Origin: Brevibacillus formosus
Lineage (GTDB): Bacteria > Bacillota > Bacilli > Brevibacillales > Brevibacillaceae
Assembly (NCBI RefSeq): GCF_003013405.1
Contig: NZ_PXZL01000001.1
Coordinates: 372,001-436,000, forward strand
Length of the DNA stretch: 64,000 bases
Reading direction: 5' to 3'
Shown here: positions 23,349 to 32,297 of the stretch, one piece after another
How the letters are laid out: each line of letters begins with the position of its first letter
How positions within the stretch are numbered: the stretch's first letter is position 1
The notes under the pieces: generated by a model
Told to the model about the DNA's origin: nothing
The model's database searches: none
What the model saw: only the letters and a program-made list of their open reading frames with translations
Translations under genes and position numbers: made by a program

Positions 23349-23699
23349 ATGCAATTCCTGAATGGGAAAGAGGAACGAATGTGGGCGATGATTGTACATC
23401 TATCTGCCTTCCTTGGTTTTGTCGTTCCGTTCGGCAATGTACTAGGACCTTTAATCGTTTGGTTGATCAAGCGTGAAGAGGGAGCCTTTTTTTATCAGCA
23501 TGGAAAAGAGGCCCTGAATTTTAGCATCTCGGTGACGATTTATGCGGCAATTTCAAGTTTGTTGATTATCATTTTTATCGGCGCACTATTATTGGGAGCC
23601 CTTTTTATTTTTTGGGCGATCTTCGTTATCATGGCTGCGGTGAAAGCGAATGAGGGAAAAGAATTCCGTTACCCGCTCACTCTCCGGTTTATCAAATAA
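23349..23699 (+). CDS. DUF4870-family membrane protein
   Basis: 116 residues from ATG 23349, chosen because GGAGG at 23337-23341 would be too close to ATG 23343. The family pattern is clear: ERMWAMIVHLSAFLGFVVPFGNVLGPLIVWLIKREE, then FYQHGKEALNFSISV, two further helices and NEGKEFRYPLTLRFIK. It has three predicted transmembrane helices. The function is unknown. It stands alone between terminators. Confidence 0.88.
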   Translation: MQFLNGKEERMWAMIVHLSAFLGFVVPFGNVLGPLIVWLIKREEGAFFYQHGKEALNFSISVTIYAAISSLLIIIFIGALLLGALFIFWAIFVIMAAVKANEGKEFRYPLTLRFIK

Positions 23700-23708
23700 C
23701 TGCTCTTG

Positions 23709-23740
23709 AAAAAGTCGTTCCGCCTGGGGCGGCTTTTTGT
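23709..23740 (+). terminator. Terminator after the DUF4870 gene
   Basis: AAAAAGTCG pairs with CGGCTTTTT (one G.U) around a C/G-rich loop. Confidence 0.7.
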
Positions 23741-23830
23741 ATTTGTTTGAATTTTCTATTAAAAAAGAGGGTGAACACTCGTTCATCTCGAATTACAAGA
23801 GAGTGTAGTCGGTGAAGGGGGAGTCAAATC

Positions 23831-25006
23831 ATGTTGACGGGAGTGACGATCGTTGATTTTTCTCGCCATCTTCCAGGTCCGATTTGTACGATGCGCCTTG
23901 CTGATTTAGGGGCAGAGGTCATCGAGGTGGAACCGTTTCACGACAAAGCTCACTCAATGTTAACCAGGCCTACTCAACCTGAAGTTAGAGAGACGGGAGC
24001 GTTTTACCTGCGTTCACATCGCAATCATAAAAGCATTTCCTTGAATTTGCGGACAAATGAGGGAAAAGCGCTCGCGTTTGCTCTGGCCAGACAAGCTGAT
24101 GTCGTGGTGGAAAGCTACCGACCAGGTGTGATGCGGCATTTGGGACTTGATTACGATCGCCTGTGGGAGATGCACCCTGCGGTCATTTATTGCTCTGTGA
24201 CGGGCTATGGTCAAAGCGGGGAGCTATACCAAATAGGGGGGCATGATTTGAATGTCCAGGCAGTAAGCGGATTTCTCTCGCTGGTTCGCGATCTGGAAGG
24301 AAAGCCTGTCGTTGCTGATATTCCGCTTTCTGATTACGCGCTCGGTCTGTATGCCAGTGAACAAATATGCGCGGCGCTTGTTCAACGTGCGCGGACAGGA
24401 CGAGGAGCATATTTGGATGTATCGTCGGCTGACTTGTTTAGTTCTTGGACAGGGCTGCATGCACTGTTTATGTCATACAGCTCCTCGATTGGACGGGAGA
24501 CCAGAAAAGGGAATTTGTTGGCGTACCAGGTTTTTGAGACAGCAGACGGTCAGTATGTCGCACTTGCTGCGCTGGAAGAGAAGTTCTGGCTCAATTTTTG
24601 CCGCGCGGTAGGAAGAGCAGACTGGGAGCTATACCACCTGGCGAGCGTTGCAGAGCATCCAGATGTGTTTGACGACATGAAAGCACTGTTTCTGTCCAGA
24701 ACCCAAGCTGAGTGGAGTGAGCTGGGAAGTGAAGTGGATTGCTGTCTGACCGCTGTTGAAGATTGGGAAAAATGGGCAGACAACCCGTATGTTGCGAACA
24801 GGGAGATAGCGTATACGCTTCCTTATTTGGAAAAGAAGTCGCTCGATCAAGAGGAGGGCTTCGCGCATCGTTACAAGACAGAGAGGTTGTCACCCCCATG
24901 GCACACCGATTACACGCACGAGCTGCTCAAACGCAAGCTGAACCTCACAGAGGAAGATTTGAGCAGGCTGTATAGGCAGGGAATTATTCCTGCCGCTTCT
25001 TCATAG
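23831..25006 (+). CDS. Family III CoA-transferase (CaiB/BaiF type)
   Basis: A 391-residue cytoplasmic enzyme that moves CoA between carboxylic acids. N-terminal GVTIVDFSRHLPGPICTMRLADLGAEVIEVEP and FYLRSHRNHKSISLNL are family signatures. VTGYGQSG follows, and the catalytic aspartate is expected in PVVADIPLSDYALGLYA (about residue 162). An enoyl-CoA hydratase-like gene follows 14 bases later, so the pair probably activates and then hydrates an acyl-CoA. The acyl group is not predictable. Confidence 0.93.
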   Translation: MLTGVTIVDFSRHLPGPICTMRLADLGAEVIEVEPFHDKAHSMLTRPTQPEVRETGAFYLRSHRNHKSISLNLRTNEGKALAFALARQADVVVESYRPGVMRHLGLDYDRLWEMHPAVIYCSVTGYGQSGELYQIGGHDLNVQAVSGFLSLVRDLEGKPVVADIPLSDYALGLYASEQICAALVQRARTGRGAYLDVSSADLFSSWTGLHALFMSYSSSIGRETRKGNLLAYQVFETADGQYVALAALEEKFWLNFCRAVGRADWELYHLASVAEHPDVFDDMKALFLSRTQAEWSELGSEVDCCLTAVEDWEKWADNPYVANREIAYTLPYLEKKSLDQEEGFAHRYKTERLSPPWHTDYTHELLKRKLNLTEEDLSRLYRQGIIPAASS

Positions 25007-25020
25007 GAAAGGAGAGAAAA

Positions 25021-25794
25021 ATGATGGAACAGGATTATCATACGCAAGTGATCGTAACAAAAGCCGGTGGAATCTGCACGATTACGCTAAACAGACCACA
25101 TGTCCTCAATGCGATGACGGTAGAAATGTTTTCGCTTTTGCAGGACGCGATTGCAAAAGCATCAACAGATGAGGAAGTCGATGTGCTAATTTTGCGAGGA
25201 GCAGGAGGGAACTTTTGCTCCGGTGCTGATTTGGGCGTGTTAACTGCGCTGACGGATAAGAGTGACGCTGATCAATCATTGACGATCATTAATGATTTCA
25301 TCACCAATTTGCATCAAATGCCAAAACCTGTGATTGCCGTTATCCAGGGAGTAGCCGTCGGAGCGGGACTCAATCTGGCGTTGCATGCTGATTTTGTCAT
25401 TGCGACGGAAGATGCGCTGTTGCAGGAGCCTTTTGTTCAGATCGGTCTGACAACGGATTTTGGCGGGACATACCTTTTGCCGAGACTTGTTGGTACAGCG
25501 TGGGCGAAGCGGCTCGCACTGCTGGGAGAAAGGATTACAGGGAAAAAGGCGGAGGAAATCGGCTTGATTTATCGAGCGGTAGAAGCCAGTCAAGTCGAAA
25601 GTGAGGTTGAAAAATTGGTTGCTGCGGTACGTTGCCTGCCGAAACAAGCATATGCTGTAACCAAAGAAGGATTGGGACGCTGCCAGGCAAACGGTCTAGA
25701 ATACGCTCTCACCTGGGAAAAGCAACAGCAGCCGTCCCTGATCGCACGTCCTGAATTTCAGACACTTGTACAAGCGAAGGTAAAGCGGACGTAG
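25021..25794 (+). CDS. Enoyl-CoA hydratase/isomerase family protein
   Basis: A 257-residue crotonase-fold enzyme. NRPHVLNAMT is at about residues 20-29 and the oxyanion-hole segments are GGNFCSGADLGVL (about 61-73) and GVAVGAGLNLALHADF (about 110-125). The usual second glutamate position reads PFVQIGLTTDFGGTYLLPRLVG, with Asp next to Gly-Gly. It is co-transcribed with the CoA-transferase; AAAGGAGAG precedes the ATG at 25021. Hydratase versus isomerase cannot be settled. Confidence 0.92.
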   Translation: MMEQDYHTQVIVTKAGGICTITLNRPHVLNAMTVEMFSLLQDAIAKASTDEEVDVLILRGAGGNFCSGADLGVLTALTDKSDADQSLTIINDFITNLHQMPKPVIAVIQGVAVGAGLNLALHADFVIATEDALLQEPFVQIGLTTDFGGTYLLPRLVGTAWAKRLALLGERITGKKAEEIGLIYRAVEASQVESEVEKLVAAVRCLPKQAYAVTKEGLGRCQANGLEYALTWEKQQQPSLIARPEFQTLVQAKVKRT

Positions 25795-25874
25795 CGATTT
25801 ATTTTGGAAGTGGAATGCTTCGTTCATGTACAGGTGATTTTGCGTTCGAAAAAGTCCAAAGGGAACTTTATCCG

Positions 25875-25903
25875 TTGAGCAATGGACCATTCTGTGATAA
25901 AGT
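25875..25903 (+). promoter_or_regulatory. Candidate promoter of an orphan RNA
   Basis: TTGAGC (25875-25880), 17 bp, TAAAGT (25898-25903). No ribosome site or credible reading frame follows; the next feature is a structured region and then a terminator. Confidence 0.5.
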
Positions 25904-25909
25904 AGGGAT

Positions 25910-26188
25910 ATCAAGATCCTGCGATGTACGATAGGCCGTAAATGTTTCTAACCTTATACGTGTTTTTTGGGAGACGGAAACTGTGATGGATGTCAGGCCC
26001 ACCTCCTTTTTGGATGCATGGGAAGGCTGAAGTGCAGAAGGGTCGCCCACCTGTGTGAGCGCAGGTTATAGAAACATGAGGTCAACGGCAGAGCGGGGAC
26101 TTGGCCGTTTATGAATGCAATGAATTGCCGATAGCACAAAAACAAAAACCACTTGGAATCTGCTTCCAGGTGGTTTTTGTTTTTGTGC
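25910..26188 (+). ncRNA. Candidate stand-alone structured RNA, about 280 nt
   Basis: Between two convergent genes lies a promoter-like sequence, then a structured stretch. ATGTTTCTAACCT (about 25939-25951) pairs with AGGTTATAGAAACAT (about 26062-26076) to close a domain of about 140 bases. Inside, ACCTGTG/CGCAGGT forms a competing hairpin, and a pyrimidine stretch CCCACCTCCTTTTT faces GGATGCATGGG. The transcript would end at the 25-bp terminator at 26134-26188. No long frame exists. The size and closed-stem layout are compatible with a 6S-like regulatory RNA, but I cannot match it to a known family. Confidence 0.45.
26134..26188. terminator. Very long bidirectional terminator
   Basis: A 25-bp stem with a single G.U pair: GCACAAAAACAAAAACCAC then TTGGAA, a 5-base loop, and the complementary arm ending TTTTTGTGC. 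It could stop both the orphan RNA and the convergent gene at 26194-26628. Confidence 0.75.
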
Positions 26189-26193
26189 CTCAA

Positions 26194-26628
26194 TTAATGA
26201 GTGGTTTTGTTTTGTTTGCCCGAGCTGTGACCCTGCCCTTGTTTTTGGGAGCCTTGGTCTTGATCTCCGTGATCGACAATAGTCAGGTCTTTTTCAAGTG
26301 TTTGGGAGTCTTGGGCGTCTTGAAGAATTTGATACATTTGCAGGAAGTTTGCTTTTTGTCCCTCGGGAATTCCTTTAATGCGAACGGTCAGCTCTTGCGG
26401 GCCGCCGCCATTTTGCTGTTGCCCACCTTGGCTGTTCCCTTGCCCGCTGTGTTCATTTGAACTCGGTTGCTCATCAAGAAAGCTGAGAAACATCGAGTCA
26501 CTGTCTTGGTCTTGTTGGTTGTTTTGTCCGCTGTCTTGTGATTGCTGCCCTTGTTCCTTTCCGCCTTGCTGTTCAAACAGCACGTTGAATTCGTTAAGAT
26601 CGGTCTGGATGATACCAATGACGTTCAT
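26194..26628 (-). CDS. Gln/Asn/Gly/Ser-rich low-complexity protein
   Basis: A 144-residue hydrophilic protein I do not recognise. The N-terminus (MNVIGIIQTDLNEFNVLFEQ) looks folded. Residues about 21-80 are a Q/N/G/S/D tract. About 83-115 is a structured piece (QELTVRIKGIPEGQKANFLQMYQILQDAQ), and the tail is again low-complexity. AGGAGGAT before ATG 26628 is a strong ribosome site, so it is probably a real gene. Such composition is common in spore or germination accessory proteins, but that is only a guess. Confidence 0.65.
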   Translation of the reverse strand: MNVIGIIQTDLNEFNVLFEQQGGKEQGQQSQDSGQNNQQDQDSDSMFLSFLDEQPSSNEHSGQGNSQGGQQQNGGGPQELTVRIKGIPEGQKANFLQMYQILQDAQDSQTLEKDLTIVDHGDQDQGSQKQGQGHSSGKQNKTTH

Positions 26629-26660
26629 CCTGATCCTCCTTCCAAAATAGAAATGATGCT

Positions 26661-27023
26661 TCAGCCTGGATGTTTAGAATGATGGACACCGTGCCGTTGC
26701 AGGTAACCATGGAAAAAGTATTCGACCACCGTAATGGCAAATGCCGTCAACAACAAACCAGATAAGGATATGGTCTGACCAAACAAATAACAGCCAAGCC
26801 ACAAGGAGGCATACACGAACAAGAAATCAGCGGAGCTCGCAAACGTATTGTTCGTACGTGGGAGGATTGTCAAATCCAGTACATAACCCAGTAAACTGAC
26901 AATCACGCTTGCGAGCACTGCAAACATAAGGGACGTACCCGACCACCAAAGCCCTGGAATGGCAATGATTCCGTTAAACAAGAGCTTGAGAACGATGTTC
27001 AAAGTGCGAACACCACCTTTCAT
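26661..27023 (-). CDS. DUF2512-family membrane protein
   Basis: A 120-residue protein with four helices. LYVLDLTILPRTNNTFASSADF-like spacing (here VLDLTILPRTNNTFASSADF) is the family core, followed by YASLWLGCYLF and a fourth helix AFAITVVEYFFHGYL. The tail is His-rich. It starts 15 bases after the rqcH stop, so it is likely co-transcribed. The function is unknown; the family is frequent in sporeformers. Confidence 0.8.
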   Translation of the reverse strand: MKGGVRTLNIVLKLLFNGIIAIPGLWWSGTSLMFAVLASVIVSLLGYVLDLTILPRTNNTFASSADFLFVYASLWLGCYLFGQTISLSGLLLTAFAITVVEYFFHGYLQRHGVHHSKHPG

Positions 27024-27038
27024 GCTCTTAGTATGAAC

Positions 27039-28778
27039 TTACGTAGTCGCACTATTCGTAGAAGGGGTGTTTGATTTTAAACGGCGGATCAATGCTTCAT
27101 CCGGTGTCACATACAGCGTTCGTTGCTGCTCGTATATCACATAGCCAGGCTTGGCACCGCTCGGTTTTTTTACATGCTTGACGAGTGTGTAATCGACGGG
27201 GATTTGACTTCCTTCTTTGGCACGACTGAAATAAGCCGCCAGATTCGCTGCTTCAAGCAATGTCTCATCCGAAAATTCCCGAGCGCGAATGACGACATGG
27301 GACCCGGGGATATCCTTGGTGTGCAGCCATGTTTCTTGCGACGATGCGAGCTTGTTGGTCAAGTATTCATTTTGTTTATTGTTTTTGCCGACCAAAATTT
27401 CAATGCCGTCCGATGAAAGGTATGTGTCCAGCTCTGGTTTGGTATCTTTTTTCTTGCGCGGACCGCGTTTTTTACGATCTCGCATGTAGCCTTGCTCCAC
27501 GAGCTCCTCGCGAATTTCTTCGGCATCTTTTAAGGTGGCATGTTCCAGTTGAACCAATACTCCATCCAAATACAAGAGTTCAGCCTTCGCTTGCTCAATC
27601 TGCTCACTTACGATAGAAAGGCTATTTTTGGCCTTGTTATACCGCTTGTAATACGACTGCAAATTTTCCGACGGGGTCTTCAACGGGTCGAGCGGAATGG
27701 TGATAGTATCTCCCGCTTCGTCATACCAGTTGACTGTGACGAGCTCGCGATCCCCTCGCTTCATTTGGTGCATATTGGCGGTGATCAATTCACCGTACAG
27801 ACGGAATTGATCTGCTTCATGCGCATCTTGCAGTGTTTGCTCGAGCTTCTCGATTTTCTTTTCATTTTTATTGCGCTCACTGGTGACAAAACGAATCAAA
27901 TCGTGCGCACGCTGCTTGACGGTGTCACGGAGCGCCTTTCCTTCGTAAAATGCCTGCAAGCATTCTTGGACAGAAGGATAGGGGGTGGTGACCCCGCTAG
28001 AGAGATGTGTCAGCTCAACGACGTGAAAATACGCTTTTCCGTTTGCCTCAACAATGGAAGGGACATACTCATGATTGTTGATTGCCTTCATCACCTGTGA
28101 AAAGGCAGCCCAGAGTGTTTCGCGATTCGCGAGGCCGGCTCTGTGCAAAATTTCTTTTGCCAACAACGGACTGATCCCGGTATAGCCTTCTACGATTTGC
28201 TTGTCCAAACGACCGCCGTTCCAGTCGAGGGAAGAAATAAACGCTTGCTCGGTTACAGTGAGAGGGTCGCGTTTATCTTGGCTTGGAGGAGAGACGTAAG
28301 GTCTGCCAGGCGTAACTTGTCTGTACTGGCTAATGGCGAGCGTCACATGCATGGCGCTATCCAAAATCATTCCGGTCGCGGGATCGATGAGGATGATGTT
28401 ACTGTGCTTGCCCATGATCTCTACAATAATTCGGCGGACCGCCGTGTCACCCAGCTCATCCCGGGTACGCACGTCGATGTGAATGATTCGCTCCATCCCG
28501 ATTTGCTGCACAGATTCAATTACGCCGCCCTCACAATGCTTGCGCAATAGCATGCAAAACATCGGAGCTTCCAGTGGATTCGTGAATTCTTCTGTCGTGA
28601 TATGAAGTCTCGGATAGGTCGGGTTTGCAGACAGGAGGAACTTTACCGTTTCTCCTTGTGTCCGTACTTGCATAACAATATCGCTATGGTGCGGCTGGTG
28701 GATTTTCGAGATGCGTCCTCCTACCAGTTTATGTAATTCCCACGCTACGGAGCGGGTTACTACGCCATCAAATGCCAC
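27039..28778 (-). CDS. rqcH: Ribosome quality-control protein RqcH (NEMF/FbpA family)
   Basis: Binds stalled 50S-peptidyl-tRNA complexes and directs C-terminal alanine tailing for degradation; it was first named fibronectin-binding protein A. 579 residues from GTG 28778, which has GAGGTGA upstream and matches the family MxFDG start. The NFACT-N motifs GGRISKIHQP, LLSANPTYPRLHIT and PMFCMLLRKHCEGG come first. The tRNA-binding Asp-Arg region is near RTRDELGD, then a coiled coil (about 290-440), then NFACT-R: EILVGKNNKQNEYLT, WLHTKDIPGSHVVIR. Confidence 0.95.
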   Translation of the reverse strand: MAFDGVVTRSVAWELHKLVGGRISKIHQPHHSDIVMQVRTQGETVKFLLSANPTYPRLHITTEEFTNPLEAPMFCMLLRKHCEGGVIESVQQIGMERIIHIDVRTRDELGDTAVRRIIVEIMGKHSNIILIDPATGMILDSAMHVTLAISQYRQVTPGRPYVSPPSQDKRDPLTVTEQAFISSLDWNGGRLDKQIVEGYTGISPLLAKEILHRAGLANRETLWAAFSQVMKAINNHEYVPSIVEANGKAYFHVVELTHLSSGVTTPYPSVQECLQAFYEGKALRDTVKQRAHDLIRFVTSERNKNEKKIEKLEQTLQDAHEADQFRLYGELITANMHQMKRGDRELVTVNWYDEAGDTITIPLDPLKTPSENLQSYYKRYNKAKNSLSIVSEQIEQAKAELLYLDGVLVQLEHATLKDAEEIREELVEQGYMRDRKKRGPRKKKDTKPELDTYLSSDGIEILVGKNNKQNEYLTNKLASSQETWLHTKDIPGSHVVIRAREFSDETLLEAANLAAYFSRAKEGSQIPVDYTLVKHVKKPSGAKPGYVIYEQQRTLYVTPDEALIRRLKSNTPSTNSATT

Positions 28779-28890
28779 AAAGGTCACCTCAGATCAAAAA
28801 AATGGCTAGAATAATAGATAGAGAGCTGCCAGTCACAGTGTAGCATAAGTCGGAGCAAGGAGGAATCTCATCGTGGTGGGGTTGCTTCGG

Positions 28891-28920
28891 TTGACACTGC
28901 CAAGAGTTGTCTCCTATAAT
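28891..28920 (+). promoter_or_regulatory. Consensus sigma-A promoter of the yicC-remA-gmk-rpoZ run
   Basis: Perfect -35 TTGACA (28891-28896), an 18-bp spacer and perfect -10 TATAAT (28915-28920). It is the strongest match to the consensus in the window. Confidence 0.85.
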
Positions 28921-28956
28921 AAATTAACGATTTTGCGTCTATGGAAGTGAAAACTT

Positions 28957-29841
28957 GTGATTCGAAGCATGACTGGTTACGGTAGAAAAGAAGATAGCAA
29001 AGGCTCCATTCGAGCAACAGTCGAGATTCGTGCGGTGAATCACCGTTTTTCTGAGATTGTCGTGCGCCTGCCCAAAGCGTTAAATATGCTTGAGGATTCG
29101 ATTCGTAAGCTGGTCGCACAGTATGTCAGAAGAGGGCGTGTCGATGTCACTGTCTCAGTGGAAGGGAAAAATTCTTCTGCTGCGGTCATGGACATTGACT
29201 GGGATGTAGCTGAACAGCTAGTCTCCATTTCCCGCGAGATGACTCAGCGTTTTTCGCTAGAGACGCCTTTAACCGTCAAGGATCTGTTACACTTTCCTGG
29301 CGTGATACATACCAAAGAGTCAGAGGACAATGTGGAGGAGCTGGCAGAGTGGCTCCAAGACCTGGTCAGGGGCGCGGCAATGGATCTCGTTTCGATGAAA
29401 GAGACCGAGGGGAAACTGCTGCACGCTGATCTAGCCAGTCGCCTGACTGCCGTCAACACATGGACGCGGGAGATCTCCCAGTTGGCCCCACTTTGTAGGG
29501 AAGATTACAAGGGCCGACTTGAGCAACGCGTAAGTGAGTGGGCCGGTTTGACACCTTTTGAATTGGACCCTGCTCGTGTAGCGCAAGAGGTTGCCTTTTT
29601 CGCTGATAAAAGTGATATTAGTGAAGAGTTGACCCGTTTAGACAGTCATTGCCAACAGTTTGCCAATCAATTAGGCAAAGAAGAAGCAATTGGTCGAAAA
29701 CTGGATTTTCTGCTCCAGGAAATGAATCGGGAAGCGAATACGATTGCTTCAAAAGCGAATCATTTGCGCATTCAGCATTTGGCTGTCGAGATCAAGACAG
29801 AACTGGAGAAGATGCGGGAGCAAATACAGAATGTTGAGTAG
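28957..29841 (+). CDS. yicC: YicC/YloC-family endoribonuclease
   Basis: A 294-residue family member. IRSMTGYGR at the N-terminus, EIRAVNHRFSEIVVRLP at about residues 23-39 and the C-terminal EMNREANTIASKANHLRIQHLAVEIKTELEKMREQIQNVE are diagnostic. YicC-type proteins are RNases that affect small-RNA stability. The GTG start at 28957 follows GGAAGTG. It lies in the conserved position before remA and gmk. Confidence 0.93.
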   Translation: MIRSMTGYGRKEDSKGSIRATVEIRAVNHRFSEIVVRLPKALNMLEDSIRKLVAQYVRRGRVDVTVSVEGKNSSAAVMDIDWDVAEQLVSISREMTQRFSLETPLTVKDLLHFPGVIHTKESEDNVEELAEWLQDLVRGAAMDLVSMKETEGKLLHADLASRLTAVNTWTREISQLAPLCREDYKGRLEQRVSEWAGLTPFELDPARVAQEVAFFADKSDISEELTRLDSHCQQFANQLGKEEAIGRKLDFLLQEMNREANTIASKANHLRIQHLAVEIKTELEKMREQIQNVE

Positions 29842-29865
29842 CATGAAAGGATGGGCTGGGCCGTC

Positions 29866-30126
29866 ATGGCAATCAAGCTAATCAATATCGGTTTTGGCAA
29901 CATCGTCAATGCCAACCGCATTATTTCAATTGTAAGTCCGGAGTCCGCTCCTATCAAACGGATCATTCAGGAAGCGCGCGATCGCAACATGCTGGTGGAC
30001 GCGACCTATGGGAGACGTACACGTGCGGTCATTATTACAGACAGCGATCACGTGATTTTGTCAGCGGTACAGCCAGAAACAGTGGCGCAGCGCTTGACAA
30101 CGAAGGATGACGAATCGGACGAATAA
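29866..30126 (+). CDS. remA: RemA, extracellular matrix regulator (DUF370)
   Basis: An 86-residue DNA-binding protein that activates matrix and osmoprotection genes in B. subtilis. It is nearly the family consensus: [67 protein letters not shown]. Start ATG 29866 is chosen by family length; ATG 29851 would add five residues. The spacing to AAAGGA is long for 29866. Confidence 0.95.
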   Translation: MAIKLINIGFGNIVNANRIISIVSPESAPIKRIIQEARDRNMLVDATYGRRTRAVIITDSDHVILSAVQPETVAQRLTTKDDESDE

Positions 30127-30142
30127 AGTAGGAGTGTAAACA

Positions 30143-30763
30143 ATGAGTATGGTTGATCGTGGTCTCCTTTTGGTTCTTTCCGGACCAGCTGGTGTGGGAA
30201 AAGGAACAGTATGCAAGGCGCTTCGTGAAGTGATGCCTGATCTGGTGTATTCTGTTTCCGCTACCACACGCCAGCCGCGTCCCGGAGAGGTGGAAGGAGT
30301 TAATTACTTTTTTAAAAGCCAGGAAGAGTTCAAGCAGATGATTGAAGAAGATGCTCTTCTGGAATGGGCAGAATACGTAGGAAATTACTACGGAACACCT
30401 CGTCAGTTCGTGGACGATATGCTCAATGAGGGGCGCGATGTCATTCTTGAGATTGAAGTTCAGGGTGCTCTTCAAGTGAAAGAGCGTTTCCCGCAAGGTA
30501 CATTCCTGTTCCTGGCTCCGCCTGATTTAAACGAACTGGAAAACCGGATCGTGGGACGAGGGACAGAATCACAAGAGATCATTCGCAAACGTATGGAAGT
30601 GGCGCGTGCTGAAATCGAGCTCATGGATCACTACGATTATGTAGTCGTCAATGACGTCATCGAATCGGCTTGCGATCGTATCCAAGCGATTATTACAGCG
30701 GAGCATCTGAAAAAAGATCGTCAGGTTCACAAATATCGCAAATGGTTACAGGAGGTTGAATAG
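30143..30763 (+). CDS. gmk: Guanylate kinase
   Basis: Phosphorylates GMP to GDP. 206 residues. P-loop [16 protein letters not shown] is at about residues 11-26, the GMP-binding signature [21 protein letters not shown] at about 36-56, and the lid [15 protein letters not shown] at about 137-153. A GGAG site lies before ATG 30143. It overlaps functionally and positionally with remA and rpoZ as in Bacillus. Confidence 0.97.
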   Translation: MSMVDRGLLLVLSGPAGVGKGTVCKALREVMPDLVYSVSATTRQPRPGEVEGVNYFFKSQEEFKQMIEEDALLEWAEYVGNYYGTPRQFVDDMLNEGRDVILEIEVQGALQVKERFPQGTFLFLAPPDLNELENRIVGRGTESQEIIRKRMEVARAEIELMDHYDYVVVNDVIESACDRIQAIITAEHLKKDRQVHKYRKWLQEVE

Positions 30764-30767
30764 AATT

Positions 30768-30974
30768 ATGTTGTATCCATCTATTGACGAATTGACCGAA
30801 AAGGCAGAGAGCAAGTACATCCTGGTAACAGTCGCATCCAAGCGCGCGCGTCAGCTTCGCGAAAACAGCGAAATTCAAGTGGTGAGACCAAAATCCAAAA
30901 AGTTTGTAGGTTTGGCACTGGAAGAGTTCATTTCCGACGAGCTCGTTCATGAGTTTTTGGACGGTCGCAAATAA
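30768..30974 (+). CDS. rpoZ: RNA polymerase omega subunit
   Basis: A 68-residue subunit that helps assemble beta'. The start at ATG 30768 matches family MLYPSID and has AGGAGG 12 bases upstream. Motifs are [16 protein letters not shown] and [11 protein letters not shown]. Gene order gmk-rpoZ-coaBC is conserved across Bacillota. Confidence 0.95.
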   Translation: MLYPSIDELTEKAESKYILVTVASKRARQLRENSEIQVVRPKSKKFVGLALEEFISDELVHEFLDGRK

Positions 30975-30986
30975 GCATTCACCTTT

Positions 30987-31014
30987 AAAAACAACCTCAC
31001 GAGGTTGTTTTTTT
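30987..31014 (+). terminator. Terminator after rpoZ
   Basis: AAAAACAACCTC/GAGGTTGTTTTT with a 2-base gap, followed by T tract. It divides the rpoZ transcript from coaBC. Confidence 0.85.
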
Positions 31015-31049
31015 CGGATTTCGGATAGGGGAGAAAGGAGAGAGTGCAG

Positions 31050-32297
31050 ATGCATTCGCTTGCAGGAAAACGAATTGTTCTTGGGGTATCTGGCGGCATC
31101 GCTGCTTATAAGGCTGCTGCACTGACCAGCAAGCTGACACAGGCAGGTGCATTGGTGCATGTCATTTTGACAGAGAGCGCCTTACAGTTTATTCAGCCTT
31201 TGACGTTTCAAGCCTTGTCTCACCTGCCTGTTTATACAGATACGTTTACGGAGTCAGACCCGCATGTGATTAGCCATATTGAACTGGCTGATCGAGCTGA
31301 TCTCGTATTGATCGCGCCAGCAACGGCTAACGTGATTGGCAAAATGGCGAATGGCATTGCGGATGATATGCTGACGACGACTGTACTGGCTACGAAAGCG
31401 CCTGTCATGGTCGCGCCTGCCATGAACGTCAATATGTACAATCACCCTGCGGTTATCGCCAATATGGATAAGCTTACCGCGTATGGTTATCGGTTTGTTG
31501 AACCCGGTGTCGGGCTTTTGGCATGTGGCTGGATTGGCAAAGGGCGTTTGGCGGAGCCCGAGGAAATCGTCGAAGCTGTGCGACAATGGTTTGCTTCCGA
31601 TGAGACAAGACAGACGGTCCGAGAAAAAGATTTGCAGGACAAGCACGTACTAATCACGGCGGGACCGACTCGTGAAAAAATTGATCCCGTTCGTTACATA
31701 ACCAATCATGCTTCCGGAAAAATGGGCTACGCTATCGCGGAAGCGGCACGAGACAGAGGGGCGAAGGTCACACTCATCAGTGGGCCGACTAACCTGGCAC
31801 GTCCTGATGGAGTAGAATTCATCGCGGTAGAATCGGTACAAGAAATGTTTGATGCCGTCATGGAGCAGTTGCCGCACTGTGACATCGTCGTCAAATCAGC
31901 AGCCGTTTCCGATTATCGACCAAAGCATGTAGCTGAACATAAGATGAAAAAGGGTGATGGTCCACTCGAACTTGCGCTGGAGAAAGCACCCGATATTTTA
32001 AAGACGATTGGTGAGCGGAAAACGAAGCAATTTGTCGTAGGCTTTGCAGCAGAGACCCAAAATGTGTTACAGCATGCCCAGTCCAAGCTGGAGCGAAAAA
32101 ATCTCGATATGATCGTAGCCAATAATGTATTGCTTGAGGGAGCAGGTATGGGGAGCGATACAAATATCGTGACCTTGCTAACCCGTGGCGGAGAGCAATT
32201 GGCATTGGATAAATTGAGCAAGCGGGCTGTGGCAGACAAGCTGTTTGATGCTGTTCTTGCCGTGCAAGAGCATAGACCGCTCCGAGACCTGTCATGA
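31050..32297 (+). CDS. coaBC: Bifunctional phosphopantothenoylcysteine decarboxylase/synthetase
   Basis: Ligates cysteine to phosphopantothenate (CoaB) and decarboxylates the product (CoaC) in coenzyme A synthesis. 415 residues. The flavodoxin-like CoaC part has [12 protein letters not shown] (about 11-22), the active-site histidine segment [32 protein letters not shown] and the [12 protein letters not shown] loop. CoaB starts near 190 with [34 protein letters not shown] and ends with [21 protein letters not shown] 31050 is nine bases from GGAG. It overlaps priA by four bases (ATGA). Confidence 0.96.
   Translation: MHSLAGKRIVLGVSGGIAAYKAAALTSKLTQAGALVHVILTESALQFIQPLTFQALSHLPVYTDTFTESDPHVISHIELADRADLVLIAPATANVIGKMANGIADDMLTTTVLATKAPVMVAPAMNVNMYNHPAVIANMDKLTAYGYRFVEPGVGLLACGWIGKGRLAEPEEIVEAVRQWFASDETRQTVREKDLQDKHVLITAGPTREKIDPVRYITNHASGKMGYAIAEAARDRGAKVTLISGPTNLARPDGVEFIAVESVQEMFDAVMEQLPHCDIVVKSAAVSDYRPKHVAEHKMKKGDGPLELALEKAPDILKTIGERKTKQFVVGFAAETQNVLQHAQSKLERKNLDMIVANNVLLEGAGMGSDTNIVTLLTRGGEQLALDKLSKRAVADKLFDAVLAVQEHRPLRDLS

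Noticed and set aside
25910..26188. SRP RNA, tmRNA, RNase P RNA or cobalamin riboswitch
   Set aside because: None of the conserved cores of those RNAs could be matched; only a generic closed-stem structure is seen.
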